This document shows positions 1 to 7,642 of a stretch of DNA of 40,700 nucleotides, piece after piece. The notes beneath the pieces are model-generated. The model saw only the letters and a program-made list of their open reading frames with translations, did not search any database and was not told the origin of the DNA. This DNA comes from Candidatus Peregrinibacteria bacterium (GTDB lineage Bacteria > Patescibacteriota > Gracilibacteria > Peribacterales > Peribacteraceae). The position numbers and the translations under genes are program-made. Every line of letters begins with the position of its first letter. Positions within the stretch are counted from its first letter, which is position 1. Location: assembly GCA_016186175.1 (NCBI GenBank), contig JACPMB010000002.1, positions 1 through 40,700 on the forward strand, read 5' to 3'.

Positions 1-162
1 GCCTCGGATGTAGTTGTCATGAGGCTCAGCGTACTTTTGCTGAACCTGTTGAATCCACGAATCCAGCGACCGATGAAGATGGTGGGCATGACTCTCAGAG
101 GGAAGCCCTCCGGGAGTCCAGGATGTATCTGAACCTATTCACGCGCTACAATACGCGCTCTC

Positions 163-738
163 ATGGATCAGCAACTCCCGGAGTCGGAACTCCAGCGGCT
201 CGTAATGCTCGCGCAGGACGGCGACGCCGATGCGTTCGAGAAGCTCTATCTGCAGTTCTTTCTGCCGATTTATCGTTATACCGCGTTCCGCATGGACGCC
301 TCCGCTGCGGAAGACATAGTGGCCGATGTATTCGTGAAAGCGTGGGAAAAGCTGCACAAGTACAAGCCGAAGAAAGGCATTCCGTTCGGCGCGTGGCTGT
401 TTCGAATCGCGCGCCACACCGTTATTGACGCGTACCGGCGAAATCGCGATTTTGACGAAGTGTCGGAGGAACTTGCGGACCCGGACGCGCTCAATCGCGC
501 CGACGCAGAAACGCGGAATGCCGATGTTCTGAGGGTCGTTCGCAATGCTCTGGATCAACTCCCTCGACGATACAAAGAAATTCTGATCCTGTCATATATA
601 GCCGAGCTTCCGCACCACGAAGTCGCCCGCGTTCTGCGAATGACGGAAGGAGGGGTGCGGATACTAAAATTCCGCGCTTTACGCAAGCTGGAATCGCTAT
701 TGCCGCCAGATATCGCCGATCGTTCGCATGAATCATAG
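163..738 (+). CDS. ECF-type RNA polymerase sigma factor
   Basis: A 191-residue sigma-70 family protein with only regions 2 and 4, the ECF layout. Region 2 spans about residues 23-92 (DAFEKLYLQFF at the start, AAEDIVADVFVKAW in the core-binding helix, GAWLFRIARHTVIDAYRR at the end). Region 4 spans about 125-180, with LPRRYKEILILSYI followed by a helix-turn-helix (HHEVARVLRMTEGGVRILKFRALRKL). Such factors direct RNA polymerase to a small regulon, usually under a membrane anti-sigma protein. The next gene encodes a membrane FecR-like protein, which fits that pairing. The ATG at 163 begins a conserved ECF N-terminus, and no clear Shine-Dalgarno motif precedes it. The family call is firm; the regulon is unknown. 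Confidence 0.92.
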   Translation: MDQQLPESELQRLVMLAQDGDADAFEKLYLQFFLPIYRYTAFRMDASAAEDIVADVFVKAWEKLHKYKPKKGIPFGAWLFRIARHTVIDAYRRNRDFDEVSEELADPDALNRADAETRNADVLRVVRNALDQLPRRYKEILILSYIAELPHHEVARVLRMTEGGVRILKFRALRKLESLLPPDIADRSHES

Positions 739-826
739 AATTATACGTAACAGAAGCCCGAACCCCGCGTTCTACCAGTGCAATCGCGATTCCACATTCC
801 GCGCATCGAAGCAAATCTGCAGCATA

Positions 827-2842
827 ATGCTTAACACTTTTCCACCGCCGCCGGCAGGAGACAGCGCCGAAAAAATACTTCGACTGGCCGGAAGAAAGTT
901 CGACCCCACTCCCGTGGCGGAAAGTGAGATACGTCTGCGCGTACGGCAGCGCATTCGCTGCCCGGAACTGTTAAAAGCGGCCCGTGATGCGCTGGCGCCG
1001 GACAGAACGATCTTGACCAGAATATTGTGCGCCGTGCGGCAATCCATAAATCCGATCAGTCTCTCTCTGTGGGAGCGTTTGCGGGGTGTTCTTATGCCGT
1101 CGCTGCGCGATCGCCAGATTGTGTGGAATCATCTTGCCGTTCGTCTAGAACCCTCTTTTGCGCGGGTGGTGGTCTCCAGGCCGGTCAAATGGGTCGCAGC
1201 ATTCGCATTGATTCTCTTCGTCGTCCGCGTCAGTCCGCTTTTGTTTCTCGCGCCGGCTTCGCTTGCCGAATCTCCGGTTCTCGTATTTGCCACGCGAGGC
1301 AACGCCGAAATATTGATGGGGCCTCTGTGGCAGCCGATACGCGGCGAACTGGATCTCCAAACGCAGGCGAAAATCCAAACGCAGGAAGGCGAGGCAACAA
1401 TCATTGATCATGATGACGCGGTTTTCCGCCTGGCCCCGAATACCCGCGTGTCATTTCTCGATCGTTCAGACCGTCCCGCGGTTTCTAAACAGGAAACCAC
1501 TCTGGTTCTGGAAGAGGGAACTCTATGGGTGCTTGGCCTGGTTCCAAAGCACATACGCGGCATAACGGTGGTGACGGCGCAGGGAAGAGTCGTTATTCAC
1601 GAAGGCAGCGTGTCCGTCTCGCAATCTGGCGGCGACTCCGATATACGCGTCTTTAACCGCAGCGCCGTGGTTTGGCGGCACGGCAGGCAAATGCCGATGG
1701 CCGCCGGAGAACAGATCATGCTGTCCGCCGGACGAAATTTAGGTGCAGGCAGCGCGCAAGACGGCGGGCTGGCTAAAACTGCGATGGATCACGAGCGGTT
1801 TCACGAGCCTTGGGTTGCAATGAATCTAAGCCGCGACGCCGTGCACCAGCGCGAGATCGCGCACCTGCAACAAGAGCGGCGCGCCGCAAGCGCAGGCATA
1901 TTGCCCGGAACTACGCTGTACGGGATCAAGCGTCTGGCTGAAAGGGTTGACGTGATGCTTTCATTCAGTTCGGATGAGCGCGCGCGCAAGCTGATCACGC
2001 AGGCGAACACGCGTCTTAACGAAGCGGCTGCGCTTTTGCAGGCGGGCGGCGCGTCGGAAGCCGAGAGCGCTCTGCGGGAATACAAGAATACTCTGCTCCA
2101 GGTTGCCAGCGGCTCCGGCGGCAGCCATGCCATCAGGTCGCTCATCCAGAAGGAAGTCGTGGATGGCGCTCCCGCCACGGTCGCAGCCGCTCTGCCCGGC
2201 GATGAGGCTTACGCGCTCAAACAGGCAGTGGATGCCGCGATTGCATCGCTGCCGGATGAGACGGTCGAGATCAGGCCAGATCTGGAGGGCGCGGCGCTCT
2301 TAGATCAGCTCGTGGTTGTAAAGCGCCAGGCCGAGCGGGGAGATACGTCGCTGGCAAGAGAAAGCCTCTCAGCCCTCGCAGATTCGCTCGCTTCGCTCGG
2401 CGACCCGGAATCGCCGGCGCCCGTGTCCTCCGATGTGCTGGACGAAGCGATGGCGATGGCGAACCATGTCACTGCGACAATCGAAGGGCCAGCACAAGGG
2501 ATAGGGCTCAGTCTCGGGGTTCCGGCAAAGCCTTTCATAGAGCCCAGGCATCCGGTCCGTTCCGTGGTAATCCGCCCGATTACTTCGGAGCAGGTGGTTG
2601 CCAAAGCCCAGGAGATACGCGGGCGCATTTTCGTCTTCGGAACTAAAAAAGCGCGATATGACGCGCTGGAAGATCAGCTAAGCCTTATAATCCGGCACCC
2701 CGACCGCGGGCGCATTCTAAGGGAACTTTCCAAAGTGCTGCCCAGGGACGGCCTTGCTCAGCGTGTGGTGCGCGAAATCAATTCGTTGAGTTTGCAGGTG
2801 AAGGAGGTGACGGCGTCAGGGGGTGTGGCGCAGCCGCAGTAA
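827..2842 (+). CDS. Membrane FecR/DUF5667 protein, probable anti-sigma partner
   Basis: About 671 residues from the ATG at 827. The frame is open from an ATG at 728 that overlaps the sigma gene, but those 33 extra residues look non-coding, so 827 is preferred. A cytoplasmic N-terminal part of about 120 residues precedes one membrane helix (WVAAFALILFVVRVSPLLF). A FecR-like domain follows at about 150-275, with GEATIIDHDDAVFRLAPNTRV, LVLEEGTLWV and GRVVIHEGSVSVS. After it comes a DUF5667-like helical segment at about 340-435 (LPGTTLYGIKRLAERVDVML) and a long helical tail. FecR proteins relay surface signals to ECF factors, and DUF5667 proteins are often encoded beside ECF sigma genes. The anti-sigma role is inferred from topology and position. 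Confidence 0.8.
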   Translation: MLNTFPPPPAGDSAEKILRLAGRKFDPTPVAESEIRLRVRQRIRCPELLKAARDALAPDRTILTRILCAVRQSINPISLSLWERLRGVLMPSLRDRQIVWNHLAVRLEPSFARVVVSRPVKWVAAFALILFVVRVSPLLFLAPASLAESPVLVFATRGNAEILMGPLWQPIRGELDLQTQAKIQTQEGEATIIDHDDAVFRLAPNTRVSFLDRSDRPAVSKQETTLVLEEGTLWVLGLVPKHIRGITVVTAQGRVVIHEGSVSVSQSGGDSDIRVFNRSAVVWRHGRQMPMAAGEQIMLSAGRNLGAGSAQDGGLAKTAMDHERFHEPWVAMNLSRDAVHQREIAHLQQERRAASAGILPGTTLYGIKRLAERVDVMLSFSSDERARKLITQANTRLNEAAALLQAGGASEAESALREYKNTLLQVASGSGGSHAIRSLIQKEVVDGAPATVAAALPGDEAYALKQAVDAAIASLPDETVEIRPDLEGAALLDQLVVVKRQAERGDTSLARESLSALADSLASLGDPESPAPVSSDVLDEAMAMANHVTATIEGPAQGIGLSLGVPAKPFIEPRHPVRSVVIRPITSEQVVAKAQEIRGRIFVFGTKKARYDALEDQLSLIIRHPDRGRILRELSKVLPRDGLAQRVVREINSLSLQVKEVTASGGVAQPQ

Positions 2843-2875
2843 AGACTTCTTTAACGCATTTAATCTCACGCGGCT

Positions 2876-3439
2876 ATGGCGATGTACACAATCACCGATC
2901 TCAAGCCGGGGCGCGCAATCACGATTGACGGCGAGCCGTTCCTGGTGGTCGCTTCGCAATTCGGGCGCAAAAGCCAAAGCAAGGCGAATATGCAATGCAA
3001 ACTCAAGAACCTCAAGACCGGACAAGTGATGTCGAAAAATTTTCAGGGAGCGGAGAAGATCGAGCCGGCGGACGTCGGCTTCCGTCATGTGCAGTATTTG
3101 TACAGCGACCAGACGTCATGCACGTTCATGGACCTTGAAACGTATGATCAATTCGCGCTGCAAAAGGACGATATCGGAGACGCGGCAGGATACCTGGTTG
3201 ACGGGCTCGAAGTGGACGCTCTCCTGTATGACGAAAAGCCGATCGGAATCAAACTTCCGCCCGCTGTCACTCTCGAAGTAAAAGAGACGATCCCCGGCGT
3301 AAAAGGCGACACGGCAACCGGAGGAGGCAAGCCGGCGAAGCTAGAAACCGGACTCACAGTGACCGTGCCGCTGTTCATCAACGAGGGCGACAAGATCATC
3401 GTCAATACGGAGACGGGGGAATACAAGGAGAGGGCGTGA
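2876..3439 (+). CDS. efp: Translation elongation factor P
   Basis: EF-P binds between the P and E sites and relieves ribosome stalling at polyproline runs. The 187-residue protein has all three beta-barrel domains: N-terminal KOW-like domain (MAMYTITDLKPGRAITIDGEPF), middle OB domain (SCTFMDLETYDQF) and C-terminal OB domain ending GDKIIVNTETGEYKERA. Ungapped alignment with E. coli EF-P puts Gln at position 34 (FGRKSQSKAN in place of FVKPGKGQAF), where the modified Lys or Arg normally sits, so the tip loop is atypical. The gene stands alone, 33 bases after the FecR-like gene. The start is the first ATG of an ATGGCGATG pair. No Shine-Dalgarno motif is visible. Confidence 0.95.
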   Translation: MAMYTITDLKPGRAITIDGEPFLVVASQFGRKSQSKANMQCKLKNLKTGQVMSKNFQGAEKIEPADVGFRHVQYLYSDQTSCTFMDLETYDQFALQKDDIGDAAGYLVDGLEVDALLYDEKPIGIKLPPAVTLEVKETIPGVKGDTATGGGKPAKLETGLTVTVPLFINEGDKIIVNTETGEYKERA

Positions 3440-3453
3440 TGAGGGTGTCACTT

Positions 3454-4044
3454 TCACAAAAGTTCCTCCCGGCACACTTTATCAATCAGTTCCATCAGGA
3501 GTTCGTCGGAAATATCTGCGCCCTTTGGAATACCTTTCATCACTCTCTTAAGTATTTTTTGTTTCACGATATCATTTGGCCAATCGAAGACTTTTGATTT
3601 CATCACTGTCCCACTAAGAAACCCTTTTGTCAGGCTCCAAATTCGTTCTCGCAAAGCGTTCTTTATATCTGCTTTTTCAGCAATTACGGGATTTTTATCT
3701 ATCATCCGGGCACCGACTAGGCATGCCAACTCTTTCTCAGACAGTTTCCTTCCCAATGTGTCATTGTGAAGTTGTAGACTGACCATCCAAGATCCTAACA
3801 CGAATTCCACATAATAATTGGTGACCGTCGCCTGCAGAGGACCGTCTTTGCCCTGTATATTTGGAAATTCCAATACTGTTCCTATCGGGTGAATCAACAT
3901 AAGCTCTCTGCATTTCTCTCCAATTTTTCCACAAGCTGTTATTCTTAATGTATCCGGGGGCAGGTCAAGCCCGAAGGCCTGAAGCAAGTTTTTTTGCTCA
4001 TCCGTTATCAATGTTTCTGATGGGTTAATAAATCTCTTCGTCAT
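3454..4044 (-). CDS. Hypothetical protein, AT-rich orphan
   Basis: A 196-residue soluble protein that I do not recognise. The frame opens at a TTG at 4062, but the ATG at 4044 (MTKRFINPSETLITDEQKNLL) is the better start. No signal peptide or membrane segment is seen. The sequence is mixed alpha/beta: a central beta-rich part (IGTVLEFPNIQGKDGPLQAT) and a charged helical C-terminus (KGADISDELLMELIDKVCREELL). Codon use is clearly more AT-rich than in the flanking efp and gatB genes, which suggests recent acquisition. It converges with efp, 14 bases away, and lies downstream of gatB on the same strand, separated by a long palindrome. Function unknown. Confidence 0.7.
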   Translation of the reverse strand: MTKRFINPSETLITDEQKNLLQAFGLDLPPDTLRITACGKIGEKCRELMLIHPIGTVLEFPNIQGKDGPLQATVTNYYVEFVLGSWMVSLQLHNDTLGRKLSEKELACLVGARMIDKNPVIAEKADIKNALRERIWSLTKGFLSGTVMKSKVFDWPNDIVKQKILKRVMKGIPKGADISDELLMELIDKVCREELL

Positions 4045-4102
4045 GCGGCCAGAATACCACAATTTATTTAAAAAGCAATAATTTTCTCGTGGTCACGGAT
4101 TT

Positions 4103-4136
4103 GCCTGGCACGGCAATCGCGATTGCCGTGCCAGGC
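4103..4136. repeat. Perfect 34-bp palindrome
   Basis: The sequence GCCTGGCACGGCAATCG is followed directly by its reverse complement, so all 17 base pairs match with no spacer. It lies 8 bases after the gatB stop and 58 bases before the start of the orphan gene. As RNA it could form a stem of about 15 pairs with a four-base loop. No U-tract follows on the minus strand, so it is not a standard intrinsic terminator; transcript-end protection or a mobile palindrome are alternatives. Confidence 0.85.
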
Positions 4137-4143
4137 CCCTCGC

Positions 4144-5574
4144 TTATTTCTTGAGCGCCTTTTGGAGTAACTTGTTCACTTTTCCCGGATTCGCCTGTCC
4201 ATTCGTCATCTTCATCACGTAGCCGACGATCGCTCCAAGGGCGGCCTGCTTCCCATTCTTGTAATCTTCTATCGCTTTCGGGTTCTTCGCGATCGCTTCC
4301 TTCACCAGCGCCTCGATCTTCGCGTCATCGGAAATCTGGCCCATTCCTTCGGCCGCGATGATGTCCTTGGGAGCTTTGCCAGTCGCCACCATCTTCTCGA
4401 GAACTGTCTTGCCTGAATTTCCCGAAATCGTGCCTGCATCAATTGCGTCCACAAGATCGAGCATATCGTTTACCGAAGGGACGTCCGACGGAGTTTTCCC
4501 TTCGGCGTTGAGGAAACCCATGAGCTGCGTCAGGATCATGCCAGACGCCCGTTTCGCGTCCCTCGTCTTCGTTTGGACGGCGTCGAAGAGCGCCCGGATC
4601 GCAGGCTGCTCCACAAGGATCGTCGCTTCCGCCGAGGCGAGCCCCATCTCGACGTACTCCTGCTTTTTCTCCCGCGGCGATGCTGGCAACTGCCTGCGAA
4701 TTTCCGCCACACGGTCCTCATCCATGACGAGCGGCGGGATATCCGGTTCCGGGAAGTACCTGTAATCGTCCGCGGTTTCCTTATCCCGCAACAGCCGCGT
4801 CTTCCCTTCATCATCCAGCCAGCCGACGGTGATGTCGCCCGGGAGCGGCCCGCCGGTTTCTTTCCACGACTTGCGCAGCCGCGCTTCTTCGTACCGGAGA
4901 GCTTTTTCGAGAGCCTTGAAAGAATTGAGATTCTTGATTTCGCTTCGCGGATTCAGTTTCTCCGTTCCTTTCTCTCGCAGAGAAACGGACGCGTCGAAGC
5001 GCATCATTCCTTTGAACATGTCTGCCTCGGAGGCGTTGACGGCGATAAGTGTGCGCCGCAGTTCCTCCGCGAACGCGACGGCTTCCTCCGCGCTGCGCAG
5101 ATCCGGCTCGGTGACGATCTCCATTAGCGGGGTTCCAGCGCGGTTGTAGTCGCAGAGAGTTACAGATCCGCGATGCGTAAGCTTGCCAGCGTCGTTTTCG
5201 ATGTGGAGCCTAGTGATTCCGCAGATCATCTCATTTCCGTTGAGGTCGTAGCGGACATTTCCCTTTGATGCCAATGGGAAATCATATTGAGAAATCTGAA
5301 ATCCGCTCGGCAGATCCGGATAGAAGTAATGTTTGCGGTCGAAGTGGCTTCGCCGGTTCACAGCGCAGTGAAGTGCGAGCGCGGCCTTCGCAGCCTTCAC
5401 AATCGCCTCCTTGTTCGGGACGGGGAGCGTTCCGGGGTGCCCCATGCAGATTTCGCAAACAGTCGTGTTGGGCTCCTTGCCGAAGGCATCGTTGTCACAC
5501 CCGCAGAACATCTTCGTCTTCGTGTTCATCTGCGCATGGACTTCTAGCCCTATGATCGCTTCCAGCTCAGGCAT
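4144..5574 (-). CDS. gatB: Asp/Glu-tRNA(Asn/Gln) amidotransferase subunit B
   Basis: GatB is the tRNA-binding and kinase subunit of GatCAB, which converts misacylated Glu-tRNA(Gln) or Asp-tRNA(Asn) to the amide form. The 476-residue protein starts in the usual way (MPELEAIIGLEVHAQM). The cradle domain has the zinc-binding pattern CGC followed by CEICMGHPG, the family motifs HYFYPDLPSGFQISQYD and DYNRAGTPLMEIVTEPD, and a C-terminal YqeY-like tRNA-binding tail. The open frame extends to 5610, but the ATG at 5574 matches family N-termini and gives an 8-base overlap with the deformylase gene, which suggests coupling. gatA and gatC are not in the window, so the subunits are split across the genome. 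Confidence 0.96.
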   Translation of the reverse strand: MPELEAIIGLEVHAQMNTKTKMFCGCDNDAFGKEPNTTVCEICMGHPGTLPVPNKEAIVKAAKAALALHCAVNRRSHFDRKHYFYPDLPSGFQISQYDFPLASKGNVRYDLNGNEMICGITRLHIENDAGKLTHRGSVTLCDYNRAGTPLMEIVTEPDLRSAEEAVAFAEELRRTLIAVNASEADMFKGMMRFDASVSLREKGTEKLNPRSEIKNLNSFKALEKALRYEEARLRKSWKETGGPLPGDITVGWLDDEGKTRLLRDKETADDYRYFPEPDIPPLVMDEDRVAEIRRQLPASPREKKQEYVEMGLASAEATILVEQPAIRALFDAVQTKTRDAKRASGMILTQLMGFLNAEGKTPSDVPSVNDMLDLVDAIDAGTISGNSGKTVLEKMVATGKAPKDIIAAEGMGQISDDAKIEALVKEAIAKNPKAIEDYKNGKQAALGAIVGYVMKMTNGQANPGKVNKLLQKALKK

Positions 5575-6022
5575 CTGTTCTTGCAGCATAATCCACGATA
5601 AGCACTCCATCCAGATGATCCACTTCGTGCTGCACTACGCGCGCGTCGAAGCGCGTGAGGCGGCGTTGCTGTTTTTTGCCCTTGATATCCGTATATTCCA
5701 GCGTGATCACGGTGTGCCGCGGTACTATTACCCATACGTTGGGTAGACTGAGACAGCCTTCCTGATCGGCGTCGGTTTCCATGCTGCGGTCGGTGATTGC
5801 CGGATTGATGATAGGGGTCGCCCTGCCGCCGATTACGGCTATGCAGACACGTTCAGTTCTGCCGACTTGCGAGGCAGCCAGCCCGACGCCGTCCGCCGCG
5901 TGCATCGTCTCGGTCATGTCTTTGATCATCTTGCGGAGTTCTTTGGTGACACAGCGGACACGCCTTGTTTTAGCACGCAGAATGGGGTTATCGGCGCCGA
6001 TGACGATAGGGAGAATGGCCAA
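5567..6022 (-). CDS. def: Peptide deformylase
   Basis: Removes the formyl group from the N-terminal methionine of new proteins. All three metal and active-site motifs of this 151-residue protein are intact: motif 1 GVGLAASQVG, motif 2 EGCLSLP (the Cys is a metal ligand) and motif 3 QHEVDHLDG (the HExxH site). The start is a TTG at 6022 giving MAILPIVIGADNPILR, which fits family N-termini; no in-frame ATG is better placed. Its 3' end overlaps the likely gatB start by 8 bases, so the two translation genes probably share a message. It is short for the family but complete. Confidence 0.95.
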   Translation of the reverse strand: MAILPIVIGADNPILRAKTRRVRCVTKELRKMIKDMTETMHAADGVGLAASQVGRTERVCIAVIGGRATPIINPAITDRSMETDADQEGCLSLPNVWVIVPRHTVITLEYTDIKGKKQQRRLTRFDARVVQHEVDHLDGVLIVDYAARTDA

Positions 6023-6109
6023 TGTGAAATTGAAAACGGAGAATTGAAAATACCACTGATTCCAGTATCCATTTTCTCTTCGTCATTCACAATTATTAAC
6101 TCGCAATTC

Positions 6110-6697
6110 TCACCTTGTCTGCGACAGGCTTTTCATGCCCGCCTGTCTCTTAAGTTCCTCCATTGATCTGATCTTGCCGTCTTTGAGCATCCTGAGCAGC
6201 GCCTGTGCCGTCAAAAGCGCGTCTGCCAGCGCCCTGTGGCGCATTACGGGCATTTCAAGATTGAATCTGCGGCACACGGCGTCCAATGAATGTCCGAAAG
6301 CCGTGGGGTACAGATTTCGACTGAGCGTAAGCGTGCAAAGGCAATCGGGGAGATCGGTGTAGCCCCAGCAGTACTGCTTTTCCGCCTCCAAAAATCCGTA
6401 ATCGAATTGCGCGTTGTGAGCGGCGAGCAGCGATCCTTTCGCGAATTCCAGGAATCGCGGCAGAACCAGATCAACAGTCGGAGCGCTCCTGACGTCTTCG
6501 TCGCTGATCTTGTTCACGCGGCGCGCGTCCCATGGAATATCGCGCTCCGGATTGACGAACGTGACGAAAGGATGTTCGTGCGATATATCGCCGTTTTCCA
6601 TGCGGACTCCGGCTATCTCGACTATTCTGTGCCCGTTGAGCGGATCCAGACCGGTTGTCTCAACGTCGAAGATGGTGAGTGGCGGCAGTTGAATCAT
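6110..6697 (-). CDS. DEDDh 3'-5' exonuclease (DnaQ/PolC epsilon-like)
   Basis: A 195-residue single-domain exonuclease with the three Exo motifs in order: DVETTG (Exo I), HNAQFDYGFL (Exo II) and HRALADA (Exo III, the DEDDh signature). The family includes the DNA polymerase III epsilon proofreading subunit, the PolC-type domain and stand-alone nucleases. No polymerase domain or GIY-YIG domain is attached, so it may be a free-standing epsilon-like enzyme. The frame extends upstream to 6754, but the ATG at 6697 (MIQLPPLTIFDVETTG) gives the usual spacing, and the longer form would run into the nested palindrome. About 87 bases of A/T-rich, partly repetitive sequence (GAATTGAAAA-like) separate it from the deformylase gene. 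Confidence 0.88.
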   Translation of the reverse strand: MIQLPPLTIFDVETTGLDPLNGHRIVEIAGVRMENGDISHEHPFVTFVNPERDIPWDARRVNKISDEDVRSAPTVDLVLPRFLEFAKGSLLAAHNAQFDYGFLEAEKQYCWGYTDLPDCLCTLTLSRNLYPTAFGHSLDAVCRRFNLEMPVMRHRALADALLTAQALLRMLKDGKIRSMEELKRQAGMKSLSQTR

Positions 6698-6727
6698 GCA
6701 GCTGGAGAGGACTATAGCGCACTCACT

Positions 6728-6867
6728 TATAACAATGGAACTCTGAAAAATCATACAAACATGCCATGCGGAATAAATTCCGCATTCATCGCAACCGTTA
6801 ACCGCCGATTTGGTTCGACGGAGCTCACCACAGGTAAATCGGCGGTTAACGTTGCTTCATTGTTATA
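6728..6867. repeat. Nested inverted-repeat element of 140 bp
   Basis: Three inverted repeats lie within one another or side by side. The ends are perfect 10-bp inverted repeats, TATAACAATG at 6728-6737 and CATTGTTATA at 6858-6867. Inside are a hairpin with 9-bp arms (ATGCGGAAT at 6766-6774, ATTCCGCAT at 6777-6785) and a stem with about 20-bp arms, one base bulged, at 6791-6811 and 6836-6855 (core GTTAACCGCCGATTT). It fills the space between the divergent exonuclease and nth genes. It could be a MITE-like insertion or a structured leader. Confidence 0.8.
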
Positions 6868-6888
6868 GGAAGCCCATGTTCTTTCAAA

Positions 6889-7593
6889 ATGAATGCGACG
6901 CCAGTGAAACAATGCAACAATGAATTCATGAAGCAAAACGAAAAGCTCACGGCTGTCGCGGTGTTTTGCGCACTGAAGAAGGCCTACCATCCGCCACGCA
7001 CTTTTCTGAGCTGGAAAACGCCTCTTGATCTGCTGGTTGCGACGATCCTCAGCGCCCAGTGCACAGACGCGCGAGTGAACATTGTCACGAAGACACTCTA
7101 CAAAAAGTATCGCAGCGCGGAAGATTACGTGAAAGTTTCACGTAAGATACTCGAACGCGACATTCATTCCTGCGGCACGTATCGCAACAAGGCGCGTTTT
7201 CTTCAGGAAATGTGCGCGCAGCTCATCGAGAAGCATCACGGTAAGGTTCCGCAGACGATGGAGGAACTTGTTCAGCTCCGCGGCGTCGGCCGGAAGACCG
7301 CGGCGATCATACTTTGGACGTGCTTCGGCAGGAACGAAGGCATTGCGGTGGATACGCATGTGATCCGCGTGGCTCAGCGGCTGGGGCTGAGCTGTCACAA
7401 GGATCCGAAGAAAATCGAACGCGATTTAATGGAATCACTGCCGCGGAAAAAATGGGGAGAATTCACGACTCTGGTGATCAGTCATGGTCGAGCCGTGTGC
7501 ACAGCACGCAACCGGCAATGCCAGAAATGCCAGTTCGGGCAAAGATGTCCGTCGTCATCGAAGCTCGGGAAGAACGATCTGGCTAAAGCGTGA
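6889..7593 (+). CDS. nth: Endonuclease III, Fe-S DNA glycosylase/AP lyase
   Basis: A base-excision repair enzyme that removes oxidised pyrimidines and nicks the abasic site. The 234-residue protein shows ILSAQCTDARVN, the helix-hairpin-helix LRGVGRKTAA with the catalytic Lys, and the catalytic Asp in VDTHVIRVAQRLG. The C-terminal iron-sulphur site is canonical, with Cys spaced as CX6CX2CX5C (C-TARNRQ-C-QK-C-QFGQR-C). The ATG at 6928 (residue 14) is an equally possible start, because homology begins soon after it. The gene sits alone on plus, just downstream of the nested palindrome, and converges with amt across about 49 bases. Confidence 0.95.
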   Translation: MNATPVKQCNNEFMKQNEKLTAVAVFCALKKAYHPPRTFLSWKTPLDLLVATILSAQCTDARVNIVTKTLYKKYRSAEDYVKVSRKILERDIHSCGTYRNKARFLQEMCAQLIEKHHGKVPQTMEELVQLRGVGRKTAAIILWTCFGRNEGIAVDTHVIRVAQRLGLSCHKDPKKIERDLMESLPRKKWGEFTTLVISHGRAVCTARNRQCQKCQFGQRCPSSSKLGKNDLAKA

Positions 7594-7642
7594 AAACCCC
7601 GCGCTATGCGCATAAGAAACATAAAAATCGCAATTGCCTGGT

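Noticed and set aside
1-138. Minus-strand open frame at the left edge encoding a His-rich segment (SHAHHLHRSLDSWIQQ) running off the window
   Set aside because: It looks somewhat protein-like, but no ATG, GTG or TTG precedes it after the upstream stop and no family is recognised. The first 162 bases are left unassigned.
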